Shown: piece by piece, positions 8,440 to 16,576 of the stretch | How the letters are laid out: every line of letters starts with the position of its first letter | How positions within the stretch are numbered: the first letter of the stretch is position 1 | DNA from: Rhizobium sp. Root1203 | Lineage (GTDB): Bacteria; Pseudomonadota; Alphaproteobacteria; Rhizobiales; Rhizobiaceae | Direction: 5' to 3' | Assembly: GCF_001424945.1 (NCBI RefSeq) | Contig: NZ_LMCW01000034.1 | Span: 153,831 to 217,830 of the forward strand | DNA length: 64,000 nucleotides | The notes under the pieces: generated by a model | What the model was told of the DNA's origin: nothing | Database searches by the model: none | The model's input: only the letters and a program-made list of their open reading frames with translations | Made by a program: the position numbers and the translations under genes

Positions 8440-9381
8440 TCATCGGGAAGACGCATCCCCATCGGGGCCAAGCGGCAGCATCTCCCGGTTCCACCGGCCG
8501 CTTAAACTCGCGGCGTCCGCACCAAATGCCAGCGCGAGCATGATCCAGGCTCTGTAACTACGAACAAGCACTACCCCTGCAAACGCGAGTGCGCGAGCGC
8601 GCAAGCCCTTCAGCCGATCCGAACGGCCAATTCGGATCACCTCTGCAGCAGGCGAGACGGCAACCGCCCCGGCGCGCAAAATCCAAAGTGGCCACCAGCC
8701 CCGCCGCGCCTGAATGCGCGCAAAATCGTGCGCTGTATGCCGGTCCCATTTTCGAGCAAGTTCGCCAAGGGTCCTGCGAGCCGGGTGATAGACGACCATC
8801 GTCGGGCAATAATGTGTTCGAAAACCTTGCCGCAGTGCCCGCTGGCCCCAATCCCGATCCTCGGCGACGTCGATTCCGCCAAATGGACCGACTGCGCCAA
8901 AAACCTTTGCACGCATCGCAAGGTTGCCGGTGCCCGTAAATCCCTGCTTGGCGATATACTCCTTCATGCGATAGGCGAATACACTCTCATAGGCTTCCAG
9001 CAGTGTCAGCCGGCCAGGGTTTTCACATGCGATCCGTACATCGCCTCCCAGGACATCCGTTTCGGCATCCGCCGTAAATCGATGCTCGATTTCAGACAGC
9101 CAGCCCTTGCCCGCAACGCAGTCGGCGTCGATGAACGCCAGGATATCACCGGACGCATGCGCTACCCCGCGATTGCGTGCCGGCCCCGGACCTGGAACCG
9201 GCTCGGACAAAAGAGCGACGGCGGGAAACTTGGAGCAAATCTCGAACGGTGGAGCTTTGGAACCGTTGTCGACGACGATGATTTCCGCTGCCTGCTGCGT
9301 CCCTGTCTGGGAAGCCAGGGATGTCAGGCACACTCTCAGCGCCTCTGCCTGATCAAGATGCGGGATAATGACGCTGATCAT
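8440..9381 (-). CDS. Glycosyltransferase family 2 protein
   Basis: A 313-residue inverting GT-A enzyme. It opens directly with the family core (MISVIIPHLDQAEAL), has the nucleotide-binding DNGSKAPPF region and the DxD-like AFIDADCV motif near residue 85, and an acceptor region with ED (VAEDRDWGQRAL). Hydrophobic C-terminal segments may anchor it to the membrane. The ATG at 9381 overlaps the end of the preceding glycosyltransferase by 29 bp, indicating coupled translation. Substrate unknown; probably adds a sugar to the EPS repeat unit. Confidence 0.85.
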   Translation of the reverse strand: MISVIIPHLDQAEALRVCLTSLASQTGTQQAAEIIVVDNGSKAPPFEICSKFPAVALLSEPVPGPGPARNRGVAHASGDILAFIDADCVAGKGWLSEIEHRFTADAETDVLGGDVRIACENPGRLTLLEAYESVFAYRMKEYIAKQGFTGTGNLAMRAKVFGAVGPFGGIDVAEDRDWGQRALRQGFRTHYCPTMVVYHPARRTLGELARKWDRHTAHDFARIQARRGWWPLWILRAGAVAVSPAAEVIRIGRSDRLKGLRARALAFAGVVLVRSYRAWIMLALAFGADAASLSGRWNREMLPLGPDGDASSR

Positions 9382-10576
9382 TGACGTCCAATCTCCGTCG
9401 AAATAGATCGCGGTAAGCACCGAGATACCGATGAGCTTCGCCCGTCCAGCGAAATTTTCGCTCGGCCACCGCACGCCCGGCCGAGCCCATCTGCAGGCGT
9501 CGTTCCGGATCGTCGACGAGTTCCAGAATGCCATCCGCGAGCGCTTGGGGCGAATGCTCGGAGACGACGAGGGCGGCGTTTCCGGCATCGCTGGTTGCCT
9601 GGCGCAGATTGAACTGAACGAACGGCAGGCCCAGCATCATGTACTCGAACACCTTGTTCATGGAGAGCTTGTCGTTGAAGTCGTTCGGCGGATCGGGAAT
9701 GATCCCGAGATTGAGCGCCGAAAGATGGGCCATAAGCGGCTGGCCGCTGAGATAGCCGGTGAAACGCACCGTGTCGCCAAGTTTGAGGTCTTCGGCCATC
9801 GCCTTCAGGCGCCCGAACTCCGGCCCGTCGCCGATAATCAGGCAATTGATGTCGTTGCGCTTTCGCACATGCACGATGTCTGCGACCGCCTTCACCAGGG
9901 TCTCGACGCCGTCCTGCGCGCCCATGATCCCGATGTAACCGATGAGATGCTTTCCCGGTACAATCAGGGACTGATCCGCGTCGGTCAGCCGAAATCGGGA
10001 TGCCTCCGGGTAGCTCTTGACCACAACGACACGGTCCGGATCCATGCCCCCGCGGGCGACGGCAATGTCGCGAAAGGTTTCATTGGTGGCTATGCTGGTG
10101 TCTGCAGCGCGAAAAGTCTGGCGTTCGAAGAACTGAAGCAGCTTGTGAAAGAAGTCCTTTCGCCCGAACTTGCTGACATAGAGCTCTGGGCTCAGGTCGT
10201 GGTGATCGAATACAAAGTAAGTTCCAAACAGCAATTTGTGGACCAGGGCCACCAGGAACATCAGGTCCGGCGGGTTGCATGCCTGGATCGCGTCGATCGG
10301 CTGCCGGCGCCGAACGCGAAACGAGAGATGGAGTTGGTGAAACAGCGCGAAACAATACTCTCGGAAGTACCCAGCAGCGGAATCGGCCTCCCGGAGGGGA
10401 TGCCGATAGATATGAATGCCGTTCAATACTTCGTAAGCCTGATCGTGTCCTTTTCCCATAGGGCAAATGACCGAAACCTCGTAGCCACCCTCATTCAGCG
10501 CCTGTGCTTCCTGCCAGACCCGACGATCGAAGGGGACGGGCAGGTTCTCAACCAAAATTAGAATGTGATTTCTCAT
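9353..10576 (-). CDS. Glycosyltransferase family 4 protein
   Basis: About 407 residues of a GT-B retaining glycosyltransferase. The N-terminal domain has FDRRVWQEAQAL, typical of this family; the C-terminal domain carries LIGYIGIMGAQDGVETL, the nucleotide-binding IIGDGPEFGRLKAMA and the MNKVFEYMMLGLPFVQF motif with the catalytic-site Glu. The ATG at 10576 is preferred over a GTG 36 nt upstream because GGGAGG lies 11-12 nt before it. It is first of a two-gene unit with the GT2 gene and is divergent from the acyltransferase module. Confidence 0.85.
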   Translation of the reverse strand: MRNHILILVENLPVPFDRRVWQEAQALNEGGYEVSVICPMGKGHDQAYEVLNGIHIYRHPLREADSAAGYFREYCFALFHQLHLSFRVRRRQPIDAIQACNPPDLMFLVALVHKLLFGTYFVFDHHDLSPELYVSKFGRKDFFHKLLQFFERQTFRAADTSIATNETFRDIAVARGGMDPDRVVVVKSYPEASRFRLTDADQSLIVPGKHLIGYIGIMGAQDGVETLVKAVADIVHVRKRNDINCLIIGDGPEFGRLKAMAEDLKLGDTVRFTGYLSGQPLMAHLSALNLGIIPDPPNDFNDKLSMNKVFEYMMLGLPFVQFNLRQATSDAGNAALVVSEHSPQALADGILELVDDPERRLQMGSAGRAVAERKFRWTGEAHRYLGAYRDLFRRRLDVNDQRHYPAS

Positions 10577-10792
10577 AGAAATGGCCGCCTCCCAAGCTCG
10601 TGTATTCGACACGAAGAGGCCTGACCATACGACCGCGCAATCGTAACCCTCAAGTTAGCAAACGGGATAAGCAATAGACCTTTTGTGTAACTACCTTCCA
10701 ATCGCAATTATGGCTAAAGATACCTACACTAATACTTGTGCCAATGCTTGCGAGCATATGTTTTAGCGTGATTGCGAAGGAATTGGTGGGCT

Positions 10793-11680
10793 GTGTCAAA
10801 CTCTGATTTCAAAGCGACAGACGGGGCTGTCGTGATCCGGCCGATTGCTCCCGGCGACGTTCCCGCGGTTGCGAATTTTCTTCATGCCGAGTTGAACGGC
10901 AGGCTTTCGCCGTCGACCTGGGCGGCCGCGATCCAGCCGTCCTGGCAATCGATTTCCCCCAATCATGGCTTCATGCTTGTGGGCGAGAACCGCATTCTCG
11001 GCGTCTATGTCGCGTTCTATTCAAAGCGCCGTATCGGCGACCAGGAAGAGAATTTCTGCAACCTCGCCGCATGGTGTGTTCTCGAGGCTTACCGTTTCCA
11101 CGGACTGAAGCTTCTGAAAGCTCTGCTCGACCAGCACGGCTACACTTTCACCGACCTGTCGCCAAGCGGCAGCGTGGTTCCACTGAACGCACGCCTGAAC
11201 TTCCAGCATCTGGACACCGCGGCAGCGCTGGTACCCAATTTGCCGCTGCCGCGATGGGGAAGCGGAGTTCGCATCGTTTCCGAGGCGTCAACGATCGGCT
11301 CTTGCCTCAAGGGGCGCGATCTCGAGATCTATCGGGATCACGCGCGCGCCCCGGCAGCACATCATCTTGTCGCACTTCGGGGCGACCAGCACTGCTACGT
11401 CATGTTTCGAAGGGACCGACGCAAGCAGTTGCCCCTGTTTGCGTCTATCCTGCATATCGGCAATCCTGAATTTTTCCAGGCGATTGCAGGCCATGTCTAC
11501 AGTTGCCTGCTGACCCGCTTTGGAATTATGGCGACTTTGATCGAGAACCGTCAGGGCGTTTCACCTCCAGGTCTGTCGATCGCACTTCGGTCTCCGCGAC
11601 CAAAGATGTTTCGCAGCAGCCGGCTTGTCCCGGGCGACGTAGACTATCTCTACAGTGAACTGACGTGCGTGCCTTGGTAG
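10793..11680 (+). CDS. GNAT-like acyltransferase of the ligase/decarboxylase/ACP module
   Basis: About 295 residues. The N-terminal half looks like a GNAT fold (VVIRPIAPGDVPAVANFL opening, then the central sheet through GVYVAFYSKRR); the C-terminal half is unassigned. The start is probably the GTG at 10793; a TTG 21 nt upstream is an alternative. The next gene begins 17 bp after its stop, and ligase, decarboxylase and ACP follow on the same strand. A natural role, inferred from this context, is to move an ACP-bound or CoA-bound acyl/aminoacyl group onto a sugar. No close family was recognised. Confidence 0.6.
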   Translation: MSNSDFKATDGAVVIRPIAPGDVPAVANFLHAELNGRLSPSTWAAAIQPSWQSISPNHGFMLVGENRILGVYVAFYSKRRIGDQEENFCNLAAWCVLEAYRFHGLKLLKALLDQHGYTFTDLSPSGSVVPLNARLNFQHLDTAAALVPNLPLPRWGSGVRIVSEASTIGSCLKGRDLEIYRDHARAPAAHHLVALRGDQHCYVMFRRDRRKQLPLFASILHIGNPEFFQAIAGHVYSCLLTRFGIMATLIENRQGVSPPGLSIALRSPRPKMFRSSRLVPGDVDYLYSELTCVPW

Positions 11681-11697
11681 TAGGGAGTAAGGTGTTC

Positions 11698-13287
11698 ATG
11701 CGATCAGCAACCAGGACAAATCTGTCACATCTGCTTCGTCACGGGGCATTGCAGCATCCTGCCGCGCCTGCATTGACATACAAGGACACGACATGCAGCT
11801 ACATCGAACTGTGGCAGCGGGTTTGTGGGTTTGCATCGGCTCTTGCGGCAATCGGGCTGCAGCGCGACGATCGCGTCGCCATTTTTCTTGAAAAGCGTAT
11901 CGAGACCGTCGTCGCGATATTCGGCACGACGGCGGCGGATTGCGTCACGGTTCCGGTGAACCCGTTACTTCGGCCTCAGCAGGTCGCCTACATCCTCGCC
12001 GACTGCAATGTCCGCCTGTTGGTGACGTCGACGGATCGTTGGGCACAGCTGCGCGAGTACCTTGCCGGCAACGACGGGCTTGAGCACGTTGTGCTGGTGG
12101 ATCAGGAGACGGCCGAGACTGACCGGCCTGATGGCGGCGTTCGTCAGACGCGTGGCTGGACTCCGATGTTCTCCGGCGCCACTGGAGAAATTCCCAAAAT
12201 TGCTTCCGTCGATTGCGATATGGCGGCAATTCTCTACACCTCAGGAAGCACAGGCAAGCCGAAGGGCGTTGTGCTTAGCCACCGGAACATGATCGTCGGC
12301 GCGGAAAGCGTCAGCGACTATCTCGAAAACGGTCCGCACGATACAATCCTTTCCGTATTGCCATTGAGCTTCGATGCGGGCCTGAGCCAACTGACGACCG
12401 GGTTCAATTCGGGCGCGCATGTCGTATTGCTCAATTATCTCTTGCCCGGCGACGTCGTACGATTGTGCGAGAAACATCGCGTCACAGGCATTACCGGCGT
12501 GCCTCCTTTCTGGATTCAGATCGCAGCCCTGACCTGGCCCCCAGAGGTGGCAGCAAGATTGCGCTATTTCGCAAATACAGGCGGAAGAATGCCGAAGGCA
12601 ACGCTTGAACGTCTGCGGGTCCAGTTCCCACAGGCAATGCCATTTCTCATGTACGGGCTGACCGAAGCCTTTCGCTCGACCTATCTCGATCCCGCGGAAA
12701 TCGACCGTCGTCCGGATTCGATCGGCAAGGCCATCCCGAATGCCGAGGTCCTGGTTGTCAGGCCAGACGGTACGCGATGCGATCCGGGCGAACCCGGCGA
12801 GCTTGTGCATCGGGGGCCCCTGGTCGCAATGGGCTACTGGAACGACCCCCTGCGAACGGCCGAACGTTTCCGACCGCTGCCTGGAGCCAACGCGAGCTGG
12901 AGGCCGCCCGAGATTGCAGTTTTCTCCGGCGATACCGTCGTCGCCGACGATGAAGGGTTCCTGTTCTTCGTCGGGCGCCGCGACGAGATGATCAAGACCT
13001 CCGGCTATCGGGTGAGCCCGACCGAGATCGAAGAGGTAGCCTACGCCAGCGGTCTTACGCGCGACGCCGTTGCTCTCGGGATAGACGACGAAGCATTGGG
13101 CCAACGCATTGTGCTCATTGCCAGTCCGATGACGAATTCGCTCGACGTCGGCGCTTTGCTGACGGCGTTCAAGCGACGTCTGCCGCAATACATGGTGCCG
13201 TCCCAGGTTATCGAGATGACGGCAATTCCAACCAATCCGAACGGGAAATTCGATCGGGTTCTTTTACGGGAGCAATTGAGGTCGTGA
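11698..13287 (+). CDS. AMP-forming acyl/aryl ligase, exosortase-A-associated type
   Basis: A 529-residue adenylate-forming enzyme. The core motifs are present in order: YTSGSTGKPKG (P-loop), YGLTEAFRST, SGDTVVADDEG with GRRDEMIKTSGYRVSP, and the C-terminal NPNGKFDR with the catalytic Lys. It resembles the acyl-CoA ligase family usually found in exosortase-A (PEP-CTERM) loci next to a PLP decarboxylase, which is exactly the neighbour here. It should activate a carboxylic acid, probably loading it on the ACP at 14568. The ATG at 11698 is preferred over an upstream in-frame start because AAGG lies 5 nt before it. Its stop overlaps the next start by 4 nt. Confidence 0.85.
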   Translation: MRSATRTNLSHLLRHGALQHPAAPALTYKDTTCSYIELWQRVCGFASALAAIGLQRDDRVAIFLEKRIETVVAIFGTTAADCVTVPVNPLLRPQQVAYILADCNVRLLVTSTDRWAQLREYLAGNDGLEHVVLVDQETAETDRPDGGVRQTRGWTPMFSGATGEIPKIASVDCDMAAILYTSGSTGKPKGVVLSHRNMIVGAESVSDYLENGPHDTILSVLPLSFDAGLSQLTTGFNSGAHVVLLNYLLPGDVVRLCEKHRVTGITGVPPFWIQIAALTWPPEVAARLRYFANTGGRMPKATLERLRVQFPQAMPFLMYGLTEAFRSTYLDPAEIDRRPDSIGKAIPNAEVLVVRPDGTRCDPGEPGELVHRGPLVAMGYWNDPLRTAERFRPLPGANASWRPPEIAVFSGDTVVADDEGFLFFVGRRDEMIKTSGYRVSPTEIEEVAYASGLTRDAVALGIDDEALGQRIVLIASPMTNSLDVGALLTAFKRRLPQYMVPSQVIEMTAIPTNPNGKFDRVLLREQLRS

Positions 13288-14510
13288 GTTCGCACCCATC
13301 CATTGCCATGTTCGAGGCGGTGCAAAGCTGCCTGGCCGTCGGCGGCATTTCCCTCGATCGACTTGCGGAGCGTGTCGGCAGCACGCCGTTCTTCGCCTAC
13401 GATCGCAGGCTTATCACCTCGCGGGTGGGCTACCTCCGCTCCATGCTGCCTGCCGACGTCAAGTTGAGTTACGCGGTCAAGGCCAATCCCATGCCTGCAG
13501 TCGTCCAGCATCTGGCCGGTCTTGTCGATGCCCTTGACGTTGCTTCGGCCTTTGAGATGAAGACCGCACTCGATACACCGATGACGGCCTCGCACGTGAG
13601 CTTCGCAGGGCCCGGAAAGACAACTTCGGAACTCATTCAAGCCGTCGCGGCCGGCGTGACCATCGAGATGGAATCGTCCAACGAAGCCGCCCGCGTCGCC
13701 GCAATCGGACACCGGCTTGGCATCCGGCCAAGAGTGGCCTTGCGGGTCAATCCCGATTTTCAAGTCAAGGGCTCCGGCATGCGCATGGGGGGAGGCCCCC
13801 AGCAATTCGGCATCGACGTCGAGGAAATTCCGGCGCTCCTGGGGGAACTCGCCGCTGCGGACCTGGAGCTTCTCGGGTTTCACGTCTTTGCCGGCTCCCA
13901 GAACCTCCACGCCGATATCCTGTGCGAAGCCCTATCGAGGAACGTCGCCCTTCTGCAGCGGCTCGCCGGTGACTGCAAGTGGCCGGTTCGTTATCTCAAT
14001 CTCGGAGGCGGATTTGGAATTCCCTATTTCGAGAAAGACCATCCTCTGGATCTCCTTCCGGTCGGTCAAAGGCTCGAAGCGCTGATGGAGACCGAGATTC
14101 GTCCCAATCTGCCCGACGCCCGCGTCGTCATCGAGCTCGGTCGATATATCGTCGGCGAATCCGGTGTCTATGTAACGCGCGTCGTCGACCGCAAGGTGTC
14201 CCGTGGACGCATCTATCTGGTGGTCGACGGAGGACTTCATCATCAGTTGGCCGCTTCGGGCAATTTCGGCCAGGTCATTCGCCGCAACTATCCGATTGTG
14301 GTTGGGAATAGGATAGGCGAGACCGAGCTGGAAAACGTCTCCGTAGTCGGCTGCCTATGTACGCCACTCGACCTGCTGGGGGACAACGTGATGCTTCCAC
14401 ACGCAGAAATCGGGGATTTTATCGTCATCTTTCAAGCCGGCGCTTACGGTCTGACCGCCAGCCCGACCGCATTTCTTGGACATCCGCTGCCGCCGGAAGT
14501 CCTGGTGTAG
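13284..14510 (+). CDS. PLP-dependent decarboxylase, diaminopimelate/ornithine decarboxylase fold
   Basis: A 408-residue fold-type III PLP enzyme related to diaminopimelate decarboxylase. The PLP lysine lies in LSYAVKANPMP; the phosphate-binding glycine motif is LGGGFGIPYF; the C-terminal active-site Cys/Asp lie in VVGCLCTPLDLL. It matches the decarboxylase that accompanies the exosortase-A-associated ligase. The GTG start overlaps the ligase stop (GTGA), so the two are translationally coupled. Housekeeping lysine synthesis is unlikely because of the EPS context; a likely job is to convert an amino acid to an amine or beta-amino acid used to decorate the polysaccharide. Substrate is unknown. 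Confidence 0.83.
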   Translation: MSSHPSIAMFEAVQSCLAVGGISLDRLAERVGSTPFFAYDRRLITSRVGYLRSMLPADVKLSYAVKANPMPAVVQHLAGLVDALDVASAFEMKTALDTPMTASHVSFAGPGKTTSELIQAVAAGVTIEMESSNEAARVAAIGHRLGIRPRVALRVNPDFQVKGSGMRMGGGPQQFGIDVEEIPALLGELAAADLELLGFHVFAGSQNLHADILCEALSRNVALLQRLAGDCKWPVRYLNLGGGFGIPYFEKDHPLDLLPVGQRLEALMETEIRPNLPDARVVIELGRYIVGESGVYVTRVVDRKVSRGRIYLVVDGGLHHQLAASGNFGQVIRRNYPIVVGNRIGETELENVSVVGCLCTPLDLLGDNVMLPHAEIGDFIVIFQAGAYGLTASPTAFLGHPLPPEVLV

Positions 14511-14567
14511 AGCGTGAGCGGCGAAGGTTCCGTGTTTCAACATATTGGGAATATTGAGAGGGGTATC

Positions 14568-14825
14568 ATGAATTCGTCAACACTCGAAGCTGTGAAAGAT
14601 GTCATCGTAGAAACGCTCGGGATCGAGGATCGGGGCCGGATCGAAGGGGCCGCAACACCGCTGTTCGGCAACATACCCGAACTCGATTCCTTTGCTGTGT
14701 TGAGCCTGGCCGCCGCCATTGAATCGCGCTTCGGATTTCAGATCGACGACAGCGATTTCACCGGCGAACTCTTCGAAACCGTGGGCTCTCTGGCTCAGTT
14801 CGTAGATCGAAACCGGCTTCACTAG
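14568..14825 (+). CDS. Acyl carrier protein
   Basis: An 85-residue acidic four-helix carrier protein. The phosphopantetheine Ser is S41 in PELDSFAVLSL, a DSF variant of the usual DSL. The ATG at 14568 has GAGAGGGG upstream; a longer reading from 14514 is unsupported. It follows the decarboxylase by 57 bp and completes the acyltransferase-ligase-decarboxylase-ACP group. It is probably a dedicated carrier rather than the fatty-acid ACP. No phosphopantetheinyl transferase is nearby. Confidence 0.85.
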   Translation: MNSSTLEAVKDVIVETLGIEDRGRIEGAATPLFGNIPELDSFAVLSLAAAIESRFGFQIDDSDFTGELFETVGSLAQFVDRNRLH

Positions 14826-14876
14826 AAATCGCTTCGAAATGCATGCAAGGCGCCGAATTCCAGCAGGGGGCTGCAG

Positions 14877-15839
14877 ATGGTGAACAGTCAAAAGGACGGG
14901 CAGGATCCGCTTGAGGCGGAGGTCGGTCAGGCGGCCGGAGTGGCGGTCGTCATTGTTGCATTCAACAGCGCAAGTGCCTTGCCGCCGCTGCTGGATTCGC
15001 TGCCGGCGGGTTTGAACGGTGTCGAGCGCTTTGAGGTGATCGTCGTCGACAACGATTCTCGGGACGGGTCCGCCGAGATCGCCGAGGCCCATTTCCTCAA
15101 CCCAACCGTTATCCGGATGGGTCGCAATGCAGGATACGCCGCAGCCATCAACGCGGCCGCGGCGACAGTACAGCCTGATTGCCATCTTCTTATCCTCAAT
15201 CCCGACCTCCGGCTGTATCCCGATGCGGCAAGACCGCTGCTGGAGCGCGCGGCCACGCCATCGACCGGCGTCGCCGTTCCCTTGAACTACACCGAGGATG
15301 GACACATCGATCCTACCCTGCGACGCGAACCTTCCGTGCTCACTGCTTGGGCAGATGCCCTGTTGGGCGGGCCGCTAGCGGGACGGATCGGTCTGGGAGA
15401 GGTCATAACCGGTGCCGAGCGATATGATCGCCGCGGTTCGGTGGAGTGGGCAACCGGTTCGGCCCTGCTCGTTTCCGCCCGGGCGCGACGCATTGTTGGC
15501 GAATGGGACGAAACGTTCTTCCTCTACAGCGAGGAGGTGGATTATCTCCGACGCGTCCGGGAAGCAGGCTTCGATGTCATCTACGAGCCCCTATCTCACG
15601 TCATGCATGAAAGCGGGGGAAGCGGCAGGAACGCCCGACTTTACGCGCTGATGACCGCCAACAGGATCCGCTACTTTGGCCGTCACCACGGCGTAGTGCA
15701 GACGGCATTGTTCAGGCTCGCGATTGCTGTCGGTCAGGCTATGCGGTGCTGGCGGGGATCGTGGCATCGGGCAGCGTTGTCATGTGCCTTGAAACCGCTG
15801 AGACCAGCTGCAGATTTTATGATGGGTTCGCGGAGTTGA
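14877..15839 (+). CDS. Glycosyltransferase family 2 protein (rhamnosyltransferase-like)
   Basis: A 320-residue GT2 enzyme with AVVIVAFNSASALPPLL at the N-terminus, VIVVDNDSRDGSAEI, the DxD-like LILNPDLRLYPDA and an acceptor-side YSEEVDYLRRVREAG motif. This layout is common in rhamnosyltransferases of O-antigen and EPS loci, though the donor cannot be fixed from sequence. It starts 51 bp after the ACP and is followed after 3 bp by the polysaccharide deacetylase, so it belongs to the same transcript. Confidence 0.83.
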   Translation: MVNSQKDGQDPLEAEVGQAAGVAVVIVAFNSASALPPLLDSLPAGLNGVERFEVIVVDNDSRDGSAEIAEAHFLNPTVIRMGRNAGYAAAINAAAATVQPDCHLLILNPDLRLYPDAARPLLERAATPSTGVAVPLNYTEDGHIDPTLRREPSVLTAWADALLGGPLAGRIGLGEVITGAERYDRRGSVEWATGSALLVSARARRIVGEWDETFFLYSEEVDYLRRVREAGFDVIYEPLSHVMHESGGSGRNARLYALMTANRIRYFGRHHGVVQTALFRLAIAVGQAMRCWRGSWHRAALSCALKPLRPAADFMMGSRS

Positions 15840-15842
15840 ACG

Positions 15843-16520
15843 ATGCAGACGACGAAACGCCGGATAATCAACTTCCACGGGATCGGAGAGCACACGCAGC
15901 CACTTGAACCGGGCGAAGCGGACTATTGGCTCGGTCTGGATCGGTTTTGCTATGTCCTCGATCGTATCGCAGCTCATCCCGACCGCGAACTGCTGTCCAT
16001 AACGTTCGATGACGGCAATATCTCCGACATTCTCCTTGCTGCCCCACAGCTCATGAAACGGGGTCTTGATGCAGAGTTCTTCGTGCTGACAGGCCGCATA
16101 GGTCGGGCCGGATCGGTGGGAGCGGACGATATCCGTTCACTCATGTCCATGGGAATGCGCATCGGCAGCCATGGCATCGATCATCGTGATTGGTCCAAAC
16201 TTCCTGCGAAAGACCTGGACAATGAACTAAACACCTCCAAAAAGGTGGTTGAGGAGATATGCGGGTGCACCGTTCGATCCGCCGCGATCCCCTTCGGGCG
16301 GTACAACGCAAGGGTCCTGTCGATGCTGCGCAACGCCGGCTATGAAGCCGCCTATTCAAGCGACAAGGGAAGCGCCGATACTCTTTCGTTCCTGAAGCCG
16401 CGCACGTCGATCAGGCACGACACGACGGACGGCATGCTCGGACGGATACTCGCCGGGCATATGCCTGCCCTGAGCCGAATTCGCAGGGCTGCAGGCATGA
16501 CGATGAAGGTTTCGACCTAG
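15843..16520 (+). CDS. Polysaccharide deacetylase (NodB-type)
   Basis: A 225-residue carbohydrate esterase family 4 enzyme. The metal site is visible as LLSITFDDGN (Asp pair) and IGSHGIDHRDW (H-x3-H), followed by the RSAAIPFGRYN motif of the substrate groove. No signal peptide is evident, so it may act in the cytoplasm on lipid-linked intermediates or precursors, removing N- or O-acetyl groups. It is last of the plus-strand run that starts at 10793. The opening INFHGIG is unusual for the family. Confidence 0.82.
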   Translation: MQTTKRRIINFHGIGEHTQPLEPGEADYWLGLDRFCYVLDRIAAHPDRELLSITFDDGNISDILLAAPQLMKRGLDAEFFVLTGRIGRAGSVGADDIRSLMSMGMRIGSHGIDHRDWSKLPAKDLDNELNTSKKVVEEICGCTVRSAAIPFGRYNARVLSMLRNAGYEAAYSSDKGSADTLSFLKPRTSIRHDTTDGMLGRILAGHMPALSRIRRAAGMTMKVST

Positions 16521-16576
16521 GCACGGCCCGTCTGGAACCATCGTCGGGATTGTTGCCAATCGACGTTGCGCCGCCC

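Noticed and set aside
9431-10561. 376-codon open frame on the plus strand
   Set aside because: It is antisense to the GT4 gene, whose motifs are clear; no recognisable protein.
12241-13188. 315-codon open frame on the minus strand
   Set aside because: Antisense to the AMP-forming ligase with all its core motifs.
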